From Ascochyta rabiei (Eukaryota > Ascomycota > Dothideomycetes > Pleosporales > Didymellaceae), in contig NC_082406.1 of assembly GCF_004011695.2 (NCBI RefSeq), positions 496,001 through 560,000 on the forward strand: 64,000 bases of DNA. The letters are read 5' to 3'. Position 1 is the first letter of the stretch; every line of letters starts with the position of its first letter. Under the pieces are notes generated by a model. That model did no database searches and had not been told where the DNA came from. It was given only the letters and a program-made list of their open reading frames with translations. The position numbers and the translations under genes were made by a program. Shown in pieces: positions 43,182 to 54,830 of the stretch.

Positions 43182-44517
43182 CTAATTTCCCAAGATCGTA
43201 CCGCCCCATGACATGCGTGCCGTCTGTTCCAGAGGTGGGATCATCAACGCCCTAGGCCTCGGGTGAGGTTCATGGTAGAACGTTTTCCCTTCCATGTTCT
43301 CCCCGTTCACCAAACCCTCTGTGCTTTCGTAACTCTGAATTGAAGTCGTCCTTTCGAGATTCGCTTCGAGGTCATGTTTGTCTGTATCGATAAAGCGCAG
43401 CTCGTTCGTCACAATGATTTCTCTTGTGACTGTTATTTGGCTCCACGCAGTCTTGACCGTCGGCCAAAATATTGGCATCGAAGCGCATATGATGGCGAAA
43501 TCGACTTCGAGACAGGAGAACGCAAGGACTTCGGGCAGCCAGAAAGTGTAGTCGTACATGATTACACCGCGATTGTTGTACTTAAGACCACTCCAAAGGC
43601 GGAGAACAGCCATTAACACGACGCTTGAGTGAGTCAGCTACCTGTTCCAAATGGACATAGCGATCGGTTGTACTCACATTAGCCCTACGACAAAAAGGCC
43701 AGTCATCGCTAGTACTTGTCTTCTCTTTAAGTTCGGTTGAAAGTACTCTGTAAGCGGTACGAGGAAGATAATGAAGTCAAGAGACATGTTGGAACCAGCA
43801 AACGCGAGCAGAGTGGACTTTGCTTCCACTGTTGTGCGGTAGCCGAACGCATAGCATTTCGCTGGGGGACTCATGGTCTTGTTCCAGAATCCAGAGATTG
43901 GAAAGCAGGGGAACCACGCCATGAAAGTGAACGATCCGCCCCAAAGAATGACTACTGCGAGGAGTGTAAGAGTGATGACACGACGGTAGTTCTTACGGAA
44001 CAGTCTGAGGTATTGACAAAGCAAGGCGAGCTTGATGCAGACAGTGGTTGAAGTGTAGGCGGCATTCGCTACGTAGAACCATTTCATGGTCTCTGGTAAT
44101 GTGTCAAGAATGTAGATCAGATGTTGGCCAATGCCGTTCTTGATACCTATTTCCATCATCAGCACCGTATCCGCACCTTGTATGTTCGAATGTTTTGTAC
44201 CCCCTAAAAATGTTATCTGACCGATAAGATTGAAGATAGCTGCTATCGTGACAAAAGCATCATCCCAGCCTGGTTGACGAACAATGCACAGTCGCGTGTA
44301 AAGTCGGAGGCTTACTGCAATGAAGCTCAATACCTGTGCACGTAAGGCCAAATCCGCCACTCCAAGGAATACTCTGTGAACCCACAAGGAATGGGACAGA
44401 AACCCCAATAGCGACACCAAGATGGTTGATCAACGGCAGTGGCATTTTAGGGTCCGGTGGATTCCGCATCATCTCGATAATCAATGGCATGAAATTGTTC
44501 ATCGCCGTGTCGTCCAT
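43182..44517 (-). CDS. PTH11-like integral membrane protein (fungal rhodopsin-type domain)
   Basis: Exons 44517-44386, 44333-44201, 44146-43678 and 43623-43182 give 391 residues. Seven TM segments of the fungal Pth11-like core: LGVAIGVSVPFLVLSFIAVS, then WDDAFVTIAAIFNLIGQITF, LALLCQYLRLFRK, LTLLAVVILWGGSFTFMAWF and AMTGLFVVGLIVV. Typical loops are LRLYTRLCIVRQPGWDD and LDTLPETMKWFYVANAAYTS. There is no N-terminal CFEM domain. A cytoplasmic tail of about 110 residues follows. Intron 44200-44147 is 54 bp, stop-free and a multiple of three, so a retained form with 18 extra residues is possible. Probably a plasma-membrane receptor or sensor; ligand unknown. Confidence 0.88.
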
Positions 44518-45514
44518 CGCGAAGTGTTTCGATTTACAAACATGGGCAAGATTCCAGAAGATTTTTGGGTGGAGGTCTTGACGGCACATCAGGTGCGCCC
44601 GCCTGCATATACGTAGTCTTCAGGTAATTCACAGATTTGCAAAGCCTCTTCTTTGTCCAGCGTTTCGCGTGAGTGGTGGCTTGATCGGAACATCATGTGG
44701 AGGCAAGCGCCAAAGTTTAGCTGGTGTTCTCCCGCTTACCCCAAGTTTCAGTCCTCGGATTTGCTGATAAGCGAGCCCCTCAGACTCATCGGCAGCCACT
44801 CCGGACGGGATTCTAGGAAGGTCCATGAGCGCGATTAACATGATCAGCAGTGTAGTGGCTGCTGCTACGATTGAAAACAGGGCTGGTGCGACATCCACCG
44901 ATCTTTGATCGAGAACTTAATCCTCAGGTACCCAAGTAGTCACTGAAACGTCCATATTCTGATAGTACGCTACACTCCTGCGGAGTAGCGTACTCGATGT
45001 CGCCTCTTCAATCCATTGAAAGTGCAGGTCTGGTGATCAAATGCGCCTTATCAATGGGCCACGGCTGTCAACCTAATTGGCGAAGGAGGGTTACGGTCTA
45101 TCTCACTTGGTGTTAGGCTCTATGTGTCGATTAACATACGTATGGAGTTCTATGTGCATGACTGGACAAGTAATACAGTCTTGATAGAAAGATACACTGG
45201 TTTCTCATAGGAAATCAGGCACCAACACATAGAGGGATGAATTTGTCGCTGCGTTACGGTCAGCAAGGCCTCATGTTCTTTAAACCCGGGGAAATGTAAC
45301 CTGTAACCTTGGGCAGTAGCATTTGACGAGATAACTCATCTTAGATTGGTTCAGTCGATCAATACATATCCGTACACAGTACGTACAAGTTGACGCTTTG
45401 TAACCGTATTACTATAGTGTTCTCTAGCTCTTTGCATACAAGTCACGTTCATCTTCGGTCAGCAGAACCATGGTAACAACACCAAACAGCAGGAATCTAA
45501 TATTCTCATTACAT
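44518..45514. other. Intergenic stretch without a firm gene
   Basis: Promoter side of the PTH11-like gene and 3' flank of the TIM-barrel gene. A minus-strand frame at 44629-44898 begins with a hydrophobic segment (ALFSIVAAATTLLIMLI) but has no further support. It may be a relic. Confidence 0.4.
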
Positions 45515-46463
45515 TCATGTCAGCGAACCAGGCTTGATATTTTTGAACGTCTTTGTGATGTTCGTGATTGCTTCCTCGACCGGCAATCTCTCCATCGAGC
45601 TTGCACCGTAGAAGCCATGCACTCCTCTCGTTCTGCTGATGACATATTCCGCATCCTCTGGCTTCGCAATAGGACCCCCATGGCACAAGACAATAACATC
45701 GTCTTTGATCTTCACTGCAGCGTCTCTGATTTCTTGAATCAACTTCACGCAATCATCCAGGCTCTTTCCGCTCGTCGCACCAATGCTACCAGATGTCGTA
45801 AGACCCATGTGCGCCACTAAGATGTCTGCACCTGCATCTGCCATCTTCTTGGCTTCCTCGACATTGAATACGTATGGTGTAGTGAGAAGGTCCATTCGAC
45901 GGGCTTCTCGCATGACTTCGACCTCTGCGTCGTAACTCATCCCTGTTTCTTCAAGATTTTGCCGGAACGTTCCATCAATGAGGCCGACTGTGGGGAAGTT
46001 CTGAACGCCTGCGAAACCAAGGTCTTTGAGTTGCACCAGAAACTTGTTTATTGAGCGAAAGGGGTCTGTTGCACATATTCCTGCCAGTACTGGCGTTTTC
46101 TGAACTATCGGAAGAACCTCGCCAGCCTGCGGTCATGTTGTTAGCGCTGTGCACCTTTAGCAACGCTTTGATACGGGTAAGCGTCTTGGTAAGAAAAATT
46201 CCAGCTGAAGGTGAGAAGTGAATATTTACCATCTCAAGCACAACATCGTTTGCGTTGCCGTACGGCATGAGGCCAGCAAGTGAGCCTCTTCCCGCCATCC
46301 GGTATCGTCCGCTGTTATAGATGATGATCAAATCACCGCCACCTTGCTCAATGAACTTCGCGCTGAGACCAATGCCTGCGCCTGCGCCCACGATGATCTG
46401 GCCACTATCAATTGACTTGCGAAGCCCGACAAGGATTTCTTCTCGATTGTTTCGTGGTGACAT
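45515..46463 (-). CDS. TIM-barrel protein of the PEP-hydrolase-like family (Tm-1 C-terminal half)
   Basis: 281 residues; exons 46463-46230 and 46126-45515 (846 nt, in frame). Barrel strands and loops: [89 protein letters not shown] and [17 protein letters not shown]. The family belongs to the PEP mutase/hydrolase-like superfamily and forms the C-terminal half of plant Tm-1. The exact reaction is not established. Its divergent neighbour encodes the other half of Tm-1, so the two products probably act together. Confidence 0.9.
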
Positions 46464-46637
46464 TTTGGCAATGTGTCGATGTTCGATGTTGTAGAATCGC
46501 GCATTGTCATGACAAGAAGAAAGCGCCGCCGAATGACGTAACATCTGACGTGGGAAACAAGGGAGAACACTCCACTTTTCAAATTCACCATTCTGTCAAT
46601 TGCGCTCACAACCCAACGAATCTGTAGTTCCTACAAA
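46464..46637. promoter_or_regulatory. Short bidirectional promoter of the TIM-barrel / UPF0261 pair
   Basis: Only 174 bp separate the two start codons, so both genes almost certainly share control elements. No specific site is identified. Confidence 0.6.
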
Positions 46638-47888
46638 ATGGCTCGCGTTGTACTCCTCGGCACGTGCGACACCAAACTTGATGAGCTGCTCTTCTTACGC
46701 AATGTCATACGTGAGGCCAAAGTCGAAGTTATGCTTGTGGACGTAGGGCGATCGCCAACTACCCACGAATCTATAACAATCCCGCAAACAGACCTCCTAA
46801 GAAGATATGGCAATGGCGACGACATTGCTAAGAAAGAGCGAGGGGAAATGGTCGAGACGATGGCTAAATACGCGACAAAGGCAGTTAAGTCCTTGTATGA
46901 TGAGAGGTTCATCCAAGGCATTGTTGCTGCAGGAGGCTCGGGAGGCACCTCGATAGCGGCCACGGTGATGAGAGACGCGCTACCTATCGGATTTCCAAAG
47001 CTCATTGTTTCGACAATTGCGAGCGGCGACACCGGACACATAGTTGGAGAGACAGATATTACACTCATGTACTCTGTCGTGGATGTTGCAGGCTTGAACG
47101 GAGTGTTAAGAAACGTTCTCAGCAACGCTGGGGCGGCGATAGCCGGTATGGCTCTTGGGCGTACTGCAGGAAGCTGGCAAGCAGAATCGGCCACTAAGAA
47201 ACGCGTCGGAATCACAATGTTTGGAGTTACCACACCTGCGGTCGACGAAATTCGAAAACATCTCGAGTCAAGGTATGATATCGAAACTTTTGTATTCCAT
47301 GCAACTGGCCATGGTGGCAAGGCCATGGAACGACTGATCCACGAAGGCCGAATCGATGCTGTGCTTGATCTGACAACGACTGAGATATGCGATTACCTTA
47401 CTGGTGGCGTGATGAGCGCTGGACCAAACCGTCTCGAGGCTGCCGCTGCAGCTGGCATACCCAATATCATATGCGTGGGCGCAACGGACATGACAAACTT
47501 TGGTCCCATGGACACCGTACCGGAGCGCTACAAAGATCGGAAATTGTACGAACACAATCCCGTCGTAACCCTTATGCGAACATCCAAGGAGGAGGCTTCT
47601 CAAGTAGGCAAGTTCATTGTGTCAAAACTGAAATCCTATGCGAAGGATCCAAACGCTGTCCAGGTGTGGTTACCAAAGGGTGGGATTAGCATGATTGCAA
47701 TTCCAGGTGGGCCCTTCGCAGATGAGTATGCGGACATGGCGATGTTTCAAGTCATTGAGGACGGACTTGCAGACAGTGGCATTGCAGTTATCGAAGACAG
47801 TAGGGCTGTGAATGATGCAGGCTTCGCACGCGACATAGCAGAAGCCCTCGTAGCGAAGCTGATGCCCCGTCCGAAATTAAGTCAATGA
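46638..47888 (+). CDS. UPF0261 / Tm-1-like ATP-binding domain protein
   Basis: 416 residues, single exon, start ATG 46638. The N-terminus MARVVLLGTCDTKLDELLFL is characteristic of UPF0261. Other conserved stretches are GIVAAGGSGGTSIAATVMRD, GFPKLIVSTIASGDTGHIVG, DITLMYSVVDVAGLNGVLRN, GVTTPAVDEIRKHLE, FVFHATGHGGKAMERL and LPKGGISMIAIPGGPFADE. Tomato Tm-1 binds ATP through this domain; that is family knowledge. Here it is a separate gene, divergent from the TIM-barrel half. Length is normal for the single-domain form and no defect is visible. Confidence 0.93.
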   Translation: MARVVLLGTCDTKLDELLFLRNVIREAKVEVMLVDVGRSPTTHESITIPQTDLLRRYGNGDDIAKKERGEMVETMAKYATKAVKSLYDERFIQGIVAAGGSGGTSIAATVMRDALPIGFPKLIVSTIASGDTGHIVGETDITLMYSVVDVAGLNGVLRNVLSNAGAAIAGMALGRTAGSWQAESATKKRVGITMFGVTTPAVDEIRKHLESRYDIETFVFHATGHGGKAMERLIHEGRIDAVLDLTTTEICDYLTGGVMSAGPNRLEAAAAAGIPNIICVGATDMTNFGPMDTVPERYKDRKLYEHNPVVTLMRTSKEEASQVGKFIVSKLKSYAKDPNAVQVWLPKGGISMIAIPGGPFADEYADMAMFQVIEDGLADSGIAVIEDSRAVNDAGFARDIAEALVAKLMPRPKLSQ

Positions 47889-48151
47889 TTGATTTAGAGA
47901 GGCTATGACACAAGCCCCTGGATGCCTAGCTATTGCCTAGCTCGACTGGTCTCGATTTAGAAACCGTGCCCTTGAGGCGTCCTACGTTATCGTTCTATGT
48001 CGCCATTTGACTGGTCGAACGGTAGCCGGCAGAATTCTGCGCTGGGGAAACCGTTGCTCTTTTTCCTTTCTGTGGCAGTAAATACCTACTTATTTGCGGA
48101 GCAAGAGGCTAGTCTTTTGCTTCCACACTTTCTTAGTAGACCTTCTTTTAA

Positions 48152-49040
48152 CATGTTGACACGCTCAAGCATCCTCTCACTCGTTATCTCACTCCCTACT
48201 AGCCACGCAGTAGCCAGAGTCAGTCGTTCTCAAGAATCTGCCGGTCCATACTGTGCGCTGACAAGTTCACAGACTCAATGAAATCTGCAGCGAAGACACT
48301 CGCCAGCAGTGTTGTTACATTCTACGATGAGACCCTAAAAATAATTCTATCCTGATCTCTTCCCGGATCTGTACTATTGATGGGAGTCCTGCCTGGCCTT
48401 CAACACTCTGACCGAGTATTACGGCCTCACCAACGATTCTAAGTATAACTCTCGCAAATCAGAGGCACTCCAGCACCAGCTTGGTGATTACGATGCTTTC
48501 ATGCCAGCCAACCAAACCGCGACACTTAAATCGATGATCAACATTTTTCGGTTTCTTGCTTTGTTGTCAGCGTATGAAGCGCAACTACCACCAGCGCTGC
48601 ATCAGGCAGCTGGTTAGACTTCGCTAAAAAAAAATTGACACCCAGACGGTGCGCTAAGATACTAAGGGCTGTGATGAAAGCCTCAAATGGCAAATTTCCA
48701 GCTTCAACAACGGATATAAATACAAGAACAGCTTGCCAAATGGCCAGTTGTTCCTTCTAGCTGCTCGTCTCGCGTGCATGACTGGAAACGCTACATATGC
48801 ATGATGGGCGAACAAGATTTACACGTGGACCACGCATATCGGTCTCGTTTCTGACTCTCAGCAAGTGTACGACGGTACGGACAACAATCAGAGTCGTATA
48901 AGCATCAATAGTGTATAGTGGACAGCTAACCAGGCGATCTTCACAGACGGCGCTGCGTTGATGTACAACGTTGTAAGAATTGCCACCATGAAAGCTTCAG
49001 ATGACTTTGCTAACAACACATACCAGTCACTGAGATATCA
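48152..49040 (+). pseudogene. Degraded GH76 (endo-1,6-alpha-mannanase, DCW1/DFG5-like) gene
   Basis: GH76 enzymes act on alpha-1,6-mannan and on GPI-protein cross-linking in the fungal wall. Traces in order, in shifting frames: a signal peptide (MLTRSSILSLVISLPTSHAV), DSMKSAAKTLASSVVTFYDE at about 48265-48330, YDAFMPANQTATLK (about 48490), DTKGCDESLKWQISSFNNGY (about 48660-48715), GQLFLLAARLACMTGNATYA (about 48745), TTHIGLVSDSQQVYDGTD (about 48830) and FTDGAALMYNV (about 48950). Several former Trp codons are now TAG, TAA or TGA, and frameshifts separate the blocks. The gene is non-functional. The 3' boundary is approximate. Confidence 0.8.
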
Positions 49041-49636
49041 TACAGACTATCGGACAGTCTTGATTTTCCATAGATTGCACGATAGCACAGCTATCAATTG
49101 TCTATCGCTTTCAATTCAACCGCTTGCAGCTCGTCGAACGCCATGAGGCTCTGGTAGCATGACTAGCCTCTAATCTACACACCTTAAGGTTGTGGCTGTT
49201 CAAGATTGAAACTCCTCTGCGTTTTTTTTCGTTTCTTAGACTATTTTATGGACTCGCTGGCATCCGGACTGGACTCACTGTGATCGAGAATCAACATCAG
49301 GCGTGAAGCCCGCTAATTTTCTTGTTGCTTACATATGATTATCTATCAATCGTACATGTCCTCTTGTCAAAGGTAAGGACAGTTTTGACTCTGCTTAATG
49401 ACAGTGAATTTGGGCCCAAATCTTCCAGTATGTTCCTGATTTGTCTGATAAATCTGCACCCGTGTAGACGGAGAAGGAGTGAATGGGATGTGGGTAGCTC
49501 GAGACCATGGGAAATGACGCGCATCATGAAGGACAGCGAAAATTATAGTTCAGAAAGCGCGGCAGCATAGATTCTGGTTAACGAAACAGCAATTGTCGCA
49601 CCCTGCTCTTCTTCCTTGGTCCCACCTCACGTCATC
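49041..49636. other. Intergenic stretch between two pseudogenes
   Basis: No gene recognised. It could include further unrecognisable remains of either pseudogene. Confidence 0.4.
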
Positions 49637-50720
49637 TCAAATTCGCGTCTGCTGCTTGACATTCACTCTAAGTGCTGGCTTTTGCCAAAATCCAAACGAT
49701 TTCTGCACATGCCACTGCTCCATGCTCTCTTCAAGTGATAAATCGAAGTTCCAGAGGACCAAGGCGAGATACAGACGCATTTCGTGGAAGGCGAGATTAC
49801 GGCCGATGCAGTCGCGAGGACCAAGGGGAAAAGGCTTGTGTACGTCTCTTCGGTCACTGTGAAAGGGCGAGGAAGGGTCATTGTAGACCTCCGGTAGCCA
49901 ACGCTCTGGACGGAACGCTTGCGGATCGTGGAAGTTGAGTGGCGAGTGGTAAGCCGACAGCTGGTAAACACCAACACAGGTCTAAAATTATCAGCACACA
50001 TGCGCACTTGGTCGTTGCTTGATACTTACCGCAGGAGGGATCGAGTGACCAGCAATGAGAATCGGTGACCGTCGTTTGTTACCAGTAACAAAACTAACGG
50101 GATTGAAGGAAAAATGGACATTGCCTCGTTTAGGCAAGCCAACAGTTACGAAAAACGCGCGTTTGCTTCTTTGAACGTAATGTCGAGGCTGCGCGCACTT
50201 CATCAGTCACTCTTCTGTAGGCATGGGGAGTCTTCAAAAGGCAATGTGTAACACATAATAGAACTGTCGCCGTGGTCTTGGGGCCTGCGCCCATGAACAA
50301 GCCTGCATTATGGACCAGTTCTTCGTCAGTGAGTTGATGCGACTCACCACGTGAGCTGAGAATGAAGTCCATGAAGTCCCTGCGATCGGTTTGCTCTTTT
50401 CCTTGAATTCGGGCCATGGCGAGGGAAGCGGCATAGTCCTGGTGCTCTTTGCGCGACTGTTGCATTCTCTTGCCAAAAATCAGGTTGAACATTGTCGTCG
50501 AAGCTTGTGACCAGCATAACCACCGGCATGATCTTCAGCATTCTCTCGATCTTCTCGATCTCTCGATCTTCTCGATCCAGACATTCAATTTCCCCATCTC
50601 CAAACCGCCAAGAGACTTCCCGAAACATAGGTTGGCCACCAGAGATATGTTGAGAGAAGTTGCCGGTTGCGCTTATCTCGTTGACATTGGTGCCGTACAG
50701 GGAGTGGTTGTGGCCGAGCA
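49637..50720 (-). pseudogene. Cytochrome P450 pseudogene, N-terminal part lost
   Basis: Three separated blocks of a P450 in different frames. I-helix block at about 50510-50215: RRDFMDFILSSRGESHQLTD and AGLFMGAGPKTTATVLLCVT. Block at about 50160-50040: LLACLNEAMSIFPSIPL in one frame, then IAGHSIPPA in another; the ExxR region is damaged (NEAM for ExxR). C-terminal block at about 49985-49637, open to its stop: HDPQAFRPERW and the haem loop FPLGPRDCIGRNLAFHEMRL, ending KQQTRI. Upstream of 50510 only weak similarity remains. The intact haem loop suggests the loss is fairly recent. Confidence 0.8.
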
Positions 50721-51273
50721 CCTAATCCGTTGGGTCAAATGCTTTCAATTTACGGGGAAGAGTGGTTGTTCAGATAGGTGCGATGGTTACAGACGGGTGG
50801 CCAACTGAATCGTCAGTCTGCTTTAGGTTAGATTCTTGGTGGTGCACGGCCCCGGTCCCCGCACAAAGCTGCGGTGCAGCTCTCGTCAACATTTGCATCA
50901 TAGGCTAAGGCTAAGCGTGTGACTCGTATCACTTGGCTACGAAGACAGGTGTGCAGTTCTCATGATTAGATTTGCGCCAGCGGACGCTTTGAAAGGGTAT
51001 AACGATCCTGCGCGGCTCCCCTCGCTCAACGCCAAAACGCCTCATTAACATCATCTAGCTGTCTATCCCTCGATTTCGAGAGCTCGATCTTCAAGCTCAC
51101 CGCGCTTCAGCTGCCTGGCTCAGCCGAACTCAAGCTGCGCCGGCAGCTTATGATATCGCAACGGCTGGTTGCCATGTCGGCATGCGCCTCACAAGCTGCC
51201 TTTAGCCTCCTCTCGCTTCACAAATTGTAAATTGTCATTGCCGATAGACAAATGGAGGGTCTTCCACACGGCT
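50721..51273. other. Intergenic stretch without a supported gene
   Basis: The 5' part of the P450 would be expected here but I cannot find it. Nothing else recognised. Confidence 0.5.
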
Positions 51274-52568
51274 CTAGGCAGGTGGCGGCGGCGGCGGCTT
51301 GCTTGCCAGTCGCTTCTCCTGTTCTTCCTTGTCGAGCGTGTCCCATTCCGCAACATTCTTGTCCTACGTTCAGTCAGCGCAGAACTCAAGAGAAGGGGAG
51401 ATAGACAGCTGACCCATTCCGCGACACACTGCGGATTCCAGTTGCAGTGTTCGACCTCGCCGTACATGGCATGACTGTGGCGTGGGTGCCGAGATGGCCA
51501 GCCTGAGGCGTGGTAATGGTGTTTGACCAACGCGCCTCGCGAATCATGGTTACCAGAGTCGGAGTGACCTTGACCAGCAGCGAAGGCCTCCACGTTAAGA
51601 ACCAGGATTCTGTTCTGAAGTTTGGACTCTGCCAGATTGTGAAAGGGATCCCACGTGACTTGCTTTCCGTGGTTTTGTGCTGTCATCTGCTCGAGTACCG
51701 CCTTGGTGAAGGCAGAAGGCCCCGTACCACTAATAACTTCGTTGAAATCAAGCTCAAGCTGCGCAATAGGAACGCCTTTCTCCCTTGAAAGATCATGAAG
51801 CCACTCTTGGATGTTCTCGATCAAGCGCATCATGACTGGCAGCCGTGGCTTAGCTGCAAAGGTCCATTGGCAAAAGGATTTGCACTTGGAGCCCAATATT
51901 GGGTGTCCAGCGAATGCGGGCTCGTCGATCTCCACGCCGATAATCATGTCGATGTCGTTTTCGTTGTACCTCTCAGGTATGAATCTCTCGATAGGTCGAA
52001 GGCACTCAACATCGATATCGGCATATACTCCTCCTTCGGCATACATGACGAGATAGCGGAGCAGATCGGCCTTGATGATGGTGATAGCCAGTTCACGATA
52101 CAGGGCTACAATGTCGGGGCGATTGAAGCCGTGATCACCGTAATGCCACTCGACATACGCCAGGGCATTATCGTCTGTCAGGACCTCGTAACGGTAACTT
52201 GGATTCTTCGCTGGCCATGTCTTCGCCGAGTCCGAGTCACGTTGCTCGAAAGCGAGAGGACCCGTCTTCCACGTTTGCCAGATTTTCCGGGGAATGAGGC
52301 TATCCCCACTCTGCAGTGGTTGCTGATACTTTCTCTCGCGCCTGAAGTGATGTGCAGCGCGGATAGGGGTGGTGAAGAAATATGAGTTGGTGAAGAACAA
52401 TATCAAGAATATGACAAGGAGATATGCGGGTAACACTCTCCTGACTTGAGTAGTGAATCTGCTCCGGAAATGGGAGGAAATGGGAGAGTGCGCAGGCATC
52501 TTGGTGTCAAGGAAGAGCTTGAGTGGAGGTGGACGGGACGGTCGAGTGCGCATGCTGAGGTTAATCAC
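51274..52568 (-). CDS. GT32 family glycosyltransferase (Och1-like mannosyltransferase)
   Basis: Exons 52568-51414 and 51363-51274; 414 residues from ATG 52568, or 391 from ATG 52499 (MPAHSPISSHFRSRF). The later start puts the signal anchor closer to the N-terminus. Type II Golgi layout: a short cytoplasmic tail, one TM (LPAYLLVIFLILFFTNSYFF) and a luminal catalytic domain. The GT32 signature is PRKIWQTWKTG, LLRYLVMYAEGGVYADIDVE with the DxD metal site, and SGTGPSAFTKAVLEQM. The C-terminus is CNWNPQCVAEW joined across the intron to DKNVAEWDTLDKEEQEKRL, then a Pro run. Probably adds mannose in N-glycan outer chains or related glycolipids. Divergent from an acyltransferase-3 gene. Confidence 0.9.
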
Positions 52569-53308
52569 AAATTCACAGGATCCACGCCTCGACCCGTCGT
52601 TAAAGAGCTCCCTGCCACACGACCCTTACCGCTCCGCGTCTCTTGGCCCCAATACTCTTCAAGTTCCCGAGGCCGGACAAGCATGCAGACCTGGTACATA
52701 CTTTCCCCCGGCCGGTCATGACCACAGACTAACAAGATAGTATCCCTCTTTGGCTCATTGGTCTGAAAGATGGAAGCCCAAGACCATCAAGCTAAAGCTT
52801 GTGTAGTTGAACCCTGTGCGTGCAGCGGCTTGCTAGCACGCTTTAGGGTGTGACCCGGCACGCGCTCGCAGCGATCTTGTACCTGGCAAGTCTTCCAAGT
52901 CTTGCCGTTAGTGCGGGCCAGAAATTAGCTTGTTCCCCGCATCATGCGGATCTGACATTCACAAGTACACAACATGCGGCCTCCTCGGCACCTCGGCTTG
53001 GAGCATTTCTCAGCGCTCATTGGCCGGCTATGTTTTCCAATTCTGGAATTGGCACTGTTGCGATACACCGCACTGAATGCCCGATTATTTGGTTGGAACT
53101 AGTCCATTGCTCGCCCCGTCATAGGTACAAGAGTTGTCGCACTGAAGTTCCCAAACTGTCTAGCGCTGTGAATGCGCCAATGCGGTGCTGCTTCGAGCAG
53201 GATGAGCATACACCAATTCCGAAAAACGCTGTGCCTTGAACTACTCATCAGAAGTTACGCTCTCCTTGGAAGCAAACTCTACAGACGGAAACTCATCAAC
53301 ATCCAACT
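52569..53308. promoter_or_regulatory. Divergent intergenic region, GT32 / acyltransferase-3
   Basis: 740 bp between starts. Some non-ATG frames are open but carry no domain. No operator is identified; it is presumed to hold both promoters. Confidence 0.35.
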
Positions 53309-54830
53309 ATGCCAACAACCATTGAAGGACCACTGGACCGTTTGGAAGGCGTTCAATCAGACAGCGCATCCTGGAGACCAGTACGAGCGACGCGGTGGAG
53401 TCTCGATGTTGTTCGCCCGGAATTCCTCTCCCCACGGCCAGGCAACCCAAAGAAACCGTTGCGACGTACAGCCTGGCTCGATGGATTACGAGGCTTTGCT
53501 GCATTCATAGTATACCTTCATCACAACCAGCTTTGGTCGCACGACATCCATGGAAACTCGGTGTTCGAAAACTCCTTTGGTTATCAAGGCCGGCATTACT
53601 TCGCAGCCCTACCTTTCATCCGACATTTCTTTTCCGGTGGGCACTTTGCGGTGGCCATATTCTTCGTCATCTCCGGCTACGTGCTCTCTGTCAAATCCTT
53701 AGGGTTGATTCAGAAAAGCCAGCACATGGGATCAGCTGATGGCGTTGGCTCTGCGCTCTTCCGTCGGTGGCTGCGACTCTACCTTCCCGTCATGGGATTT
53801 TCCATCTCATGGATGATGATCCGACACTGGACCGACGTGTGGGTCGACTTTGGCGAACGCAGGAGCTCATGGAGCGAAGAGTTCAAGACGTGGTACTTCT
53901 CTTTCAAAAACTTCAGTTTTGTGTTCCTGACCGGAGAGAATGTTGAATTTACAAAAAACTACAACGGCCATCTGTGGTCGATTCCTATTGGTACGTTCGC
54001 GTTACTCGTATGAAGCTCGTTTATTGACAGTGCATACAGAATTCAAAGGTTCAATCATTGTGTACACAGTGATATCTGCTCTTTCCAGATGCACGAGGAA
54101 CGCCAGACTATGGTGTGAAGTTGCACTCATCTTCTACTTCTTGTACGTCGTCGACGGTTGGTATGGCGCCCTGTTTATGGGTGGCATGCTGTTGTGTGAT
54201 CTCGACCTACTGGCCCTCGACGACGAAGAGCCGCGTATCCTTGCCAAGCTTGAAGGGTTCAAGGAGTTCATTTTCTTTCACCTGTTTCTCGTCGCCATGT
54301 ACCTTGGCGGTGTACCGTCATGTGAAAGCCCCGACGGGAACCGCGACTTGCTTGCTTCCTCGCCAGGCTGGAAGTGGCTTTACAAATTCAGGCCGCAGGC
54401 TGTCTGGGATGTGAAGTGGTTTTATCTCAGTTGGGCTGCCATTCTTACTGTCGCGTCTATTCCTCGACTACCATGGCTCAAGCGCTTTTTCGAGACGCGA
54501 TTCTGTCAGTATCTTGGTCGCATCTCTTTTGCTCTTTATCTGGTTCACGGCACAGTTATCTTTGTACTGGCCGATCGACTGTACGCCGCCGTGGGATTCA
54601 AGAAGAGCGGACATAAGAACATTCCCCAATGGGTTGATGTACTCCCACTGGCCATGAACGGACCCATGGGCTTCGAGCTGGCGTTCTGGGCTGTGCAGCT
54701 CATCAACCTGCCGGTCACACTTTACGTCGCGGAGGTTGTGACCAAGCTTTTCGACGAGCCAAGCGTGAAGGTTTCCAACTGGCTTTACAAGCAAGCCCTG
54801 GCACCGCAGGCGCTCTCACCAAAGCGATGA
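53309..54830 (+). CDS. Acyltransferase-3 family membrane protein
   Basis: 490 residues; exons 53309-53990 and 54040-54830 (1473 nt, in frame). The family O-acylates sugars or other small hydroxyl compounds at membranes. Seen: RRTAWLDGLRGFAAFIVYLH, which holds the hallmark LDGLRG motif; HFFSGGHFAVAIFFVISGYV; RRWLRLYLPV; NGHLWSIPIEFKGSIIVY; and GRISFALYLVHGTVIF. About ten TM segments in total. The acceptor is unknown. Its position between GT32 and GT8 genes makes a glycan acceptor plausible, by inference. Confidence 0.9.

Noticed and set aside
44629..44898. Minus-strand frame with a hydrophobic N-terminus
   Set aside because: It could be a relic, but apart from one hydrophobic segment nothing supports a gene.
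52850..53239. 129-codon frame beginning with a signal-peptide-like stretch
   Set aside because: It starts at GTG, not ATG, lies in a divergent promoter, and has no family resemblance.
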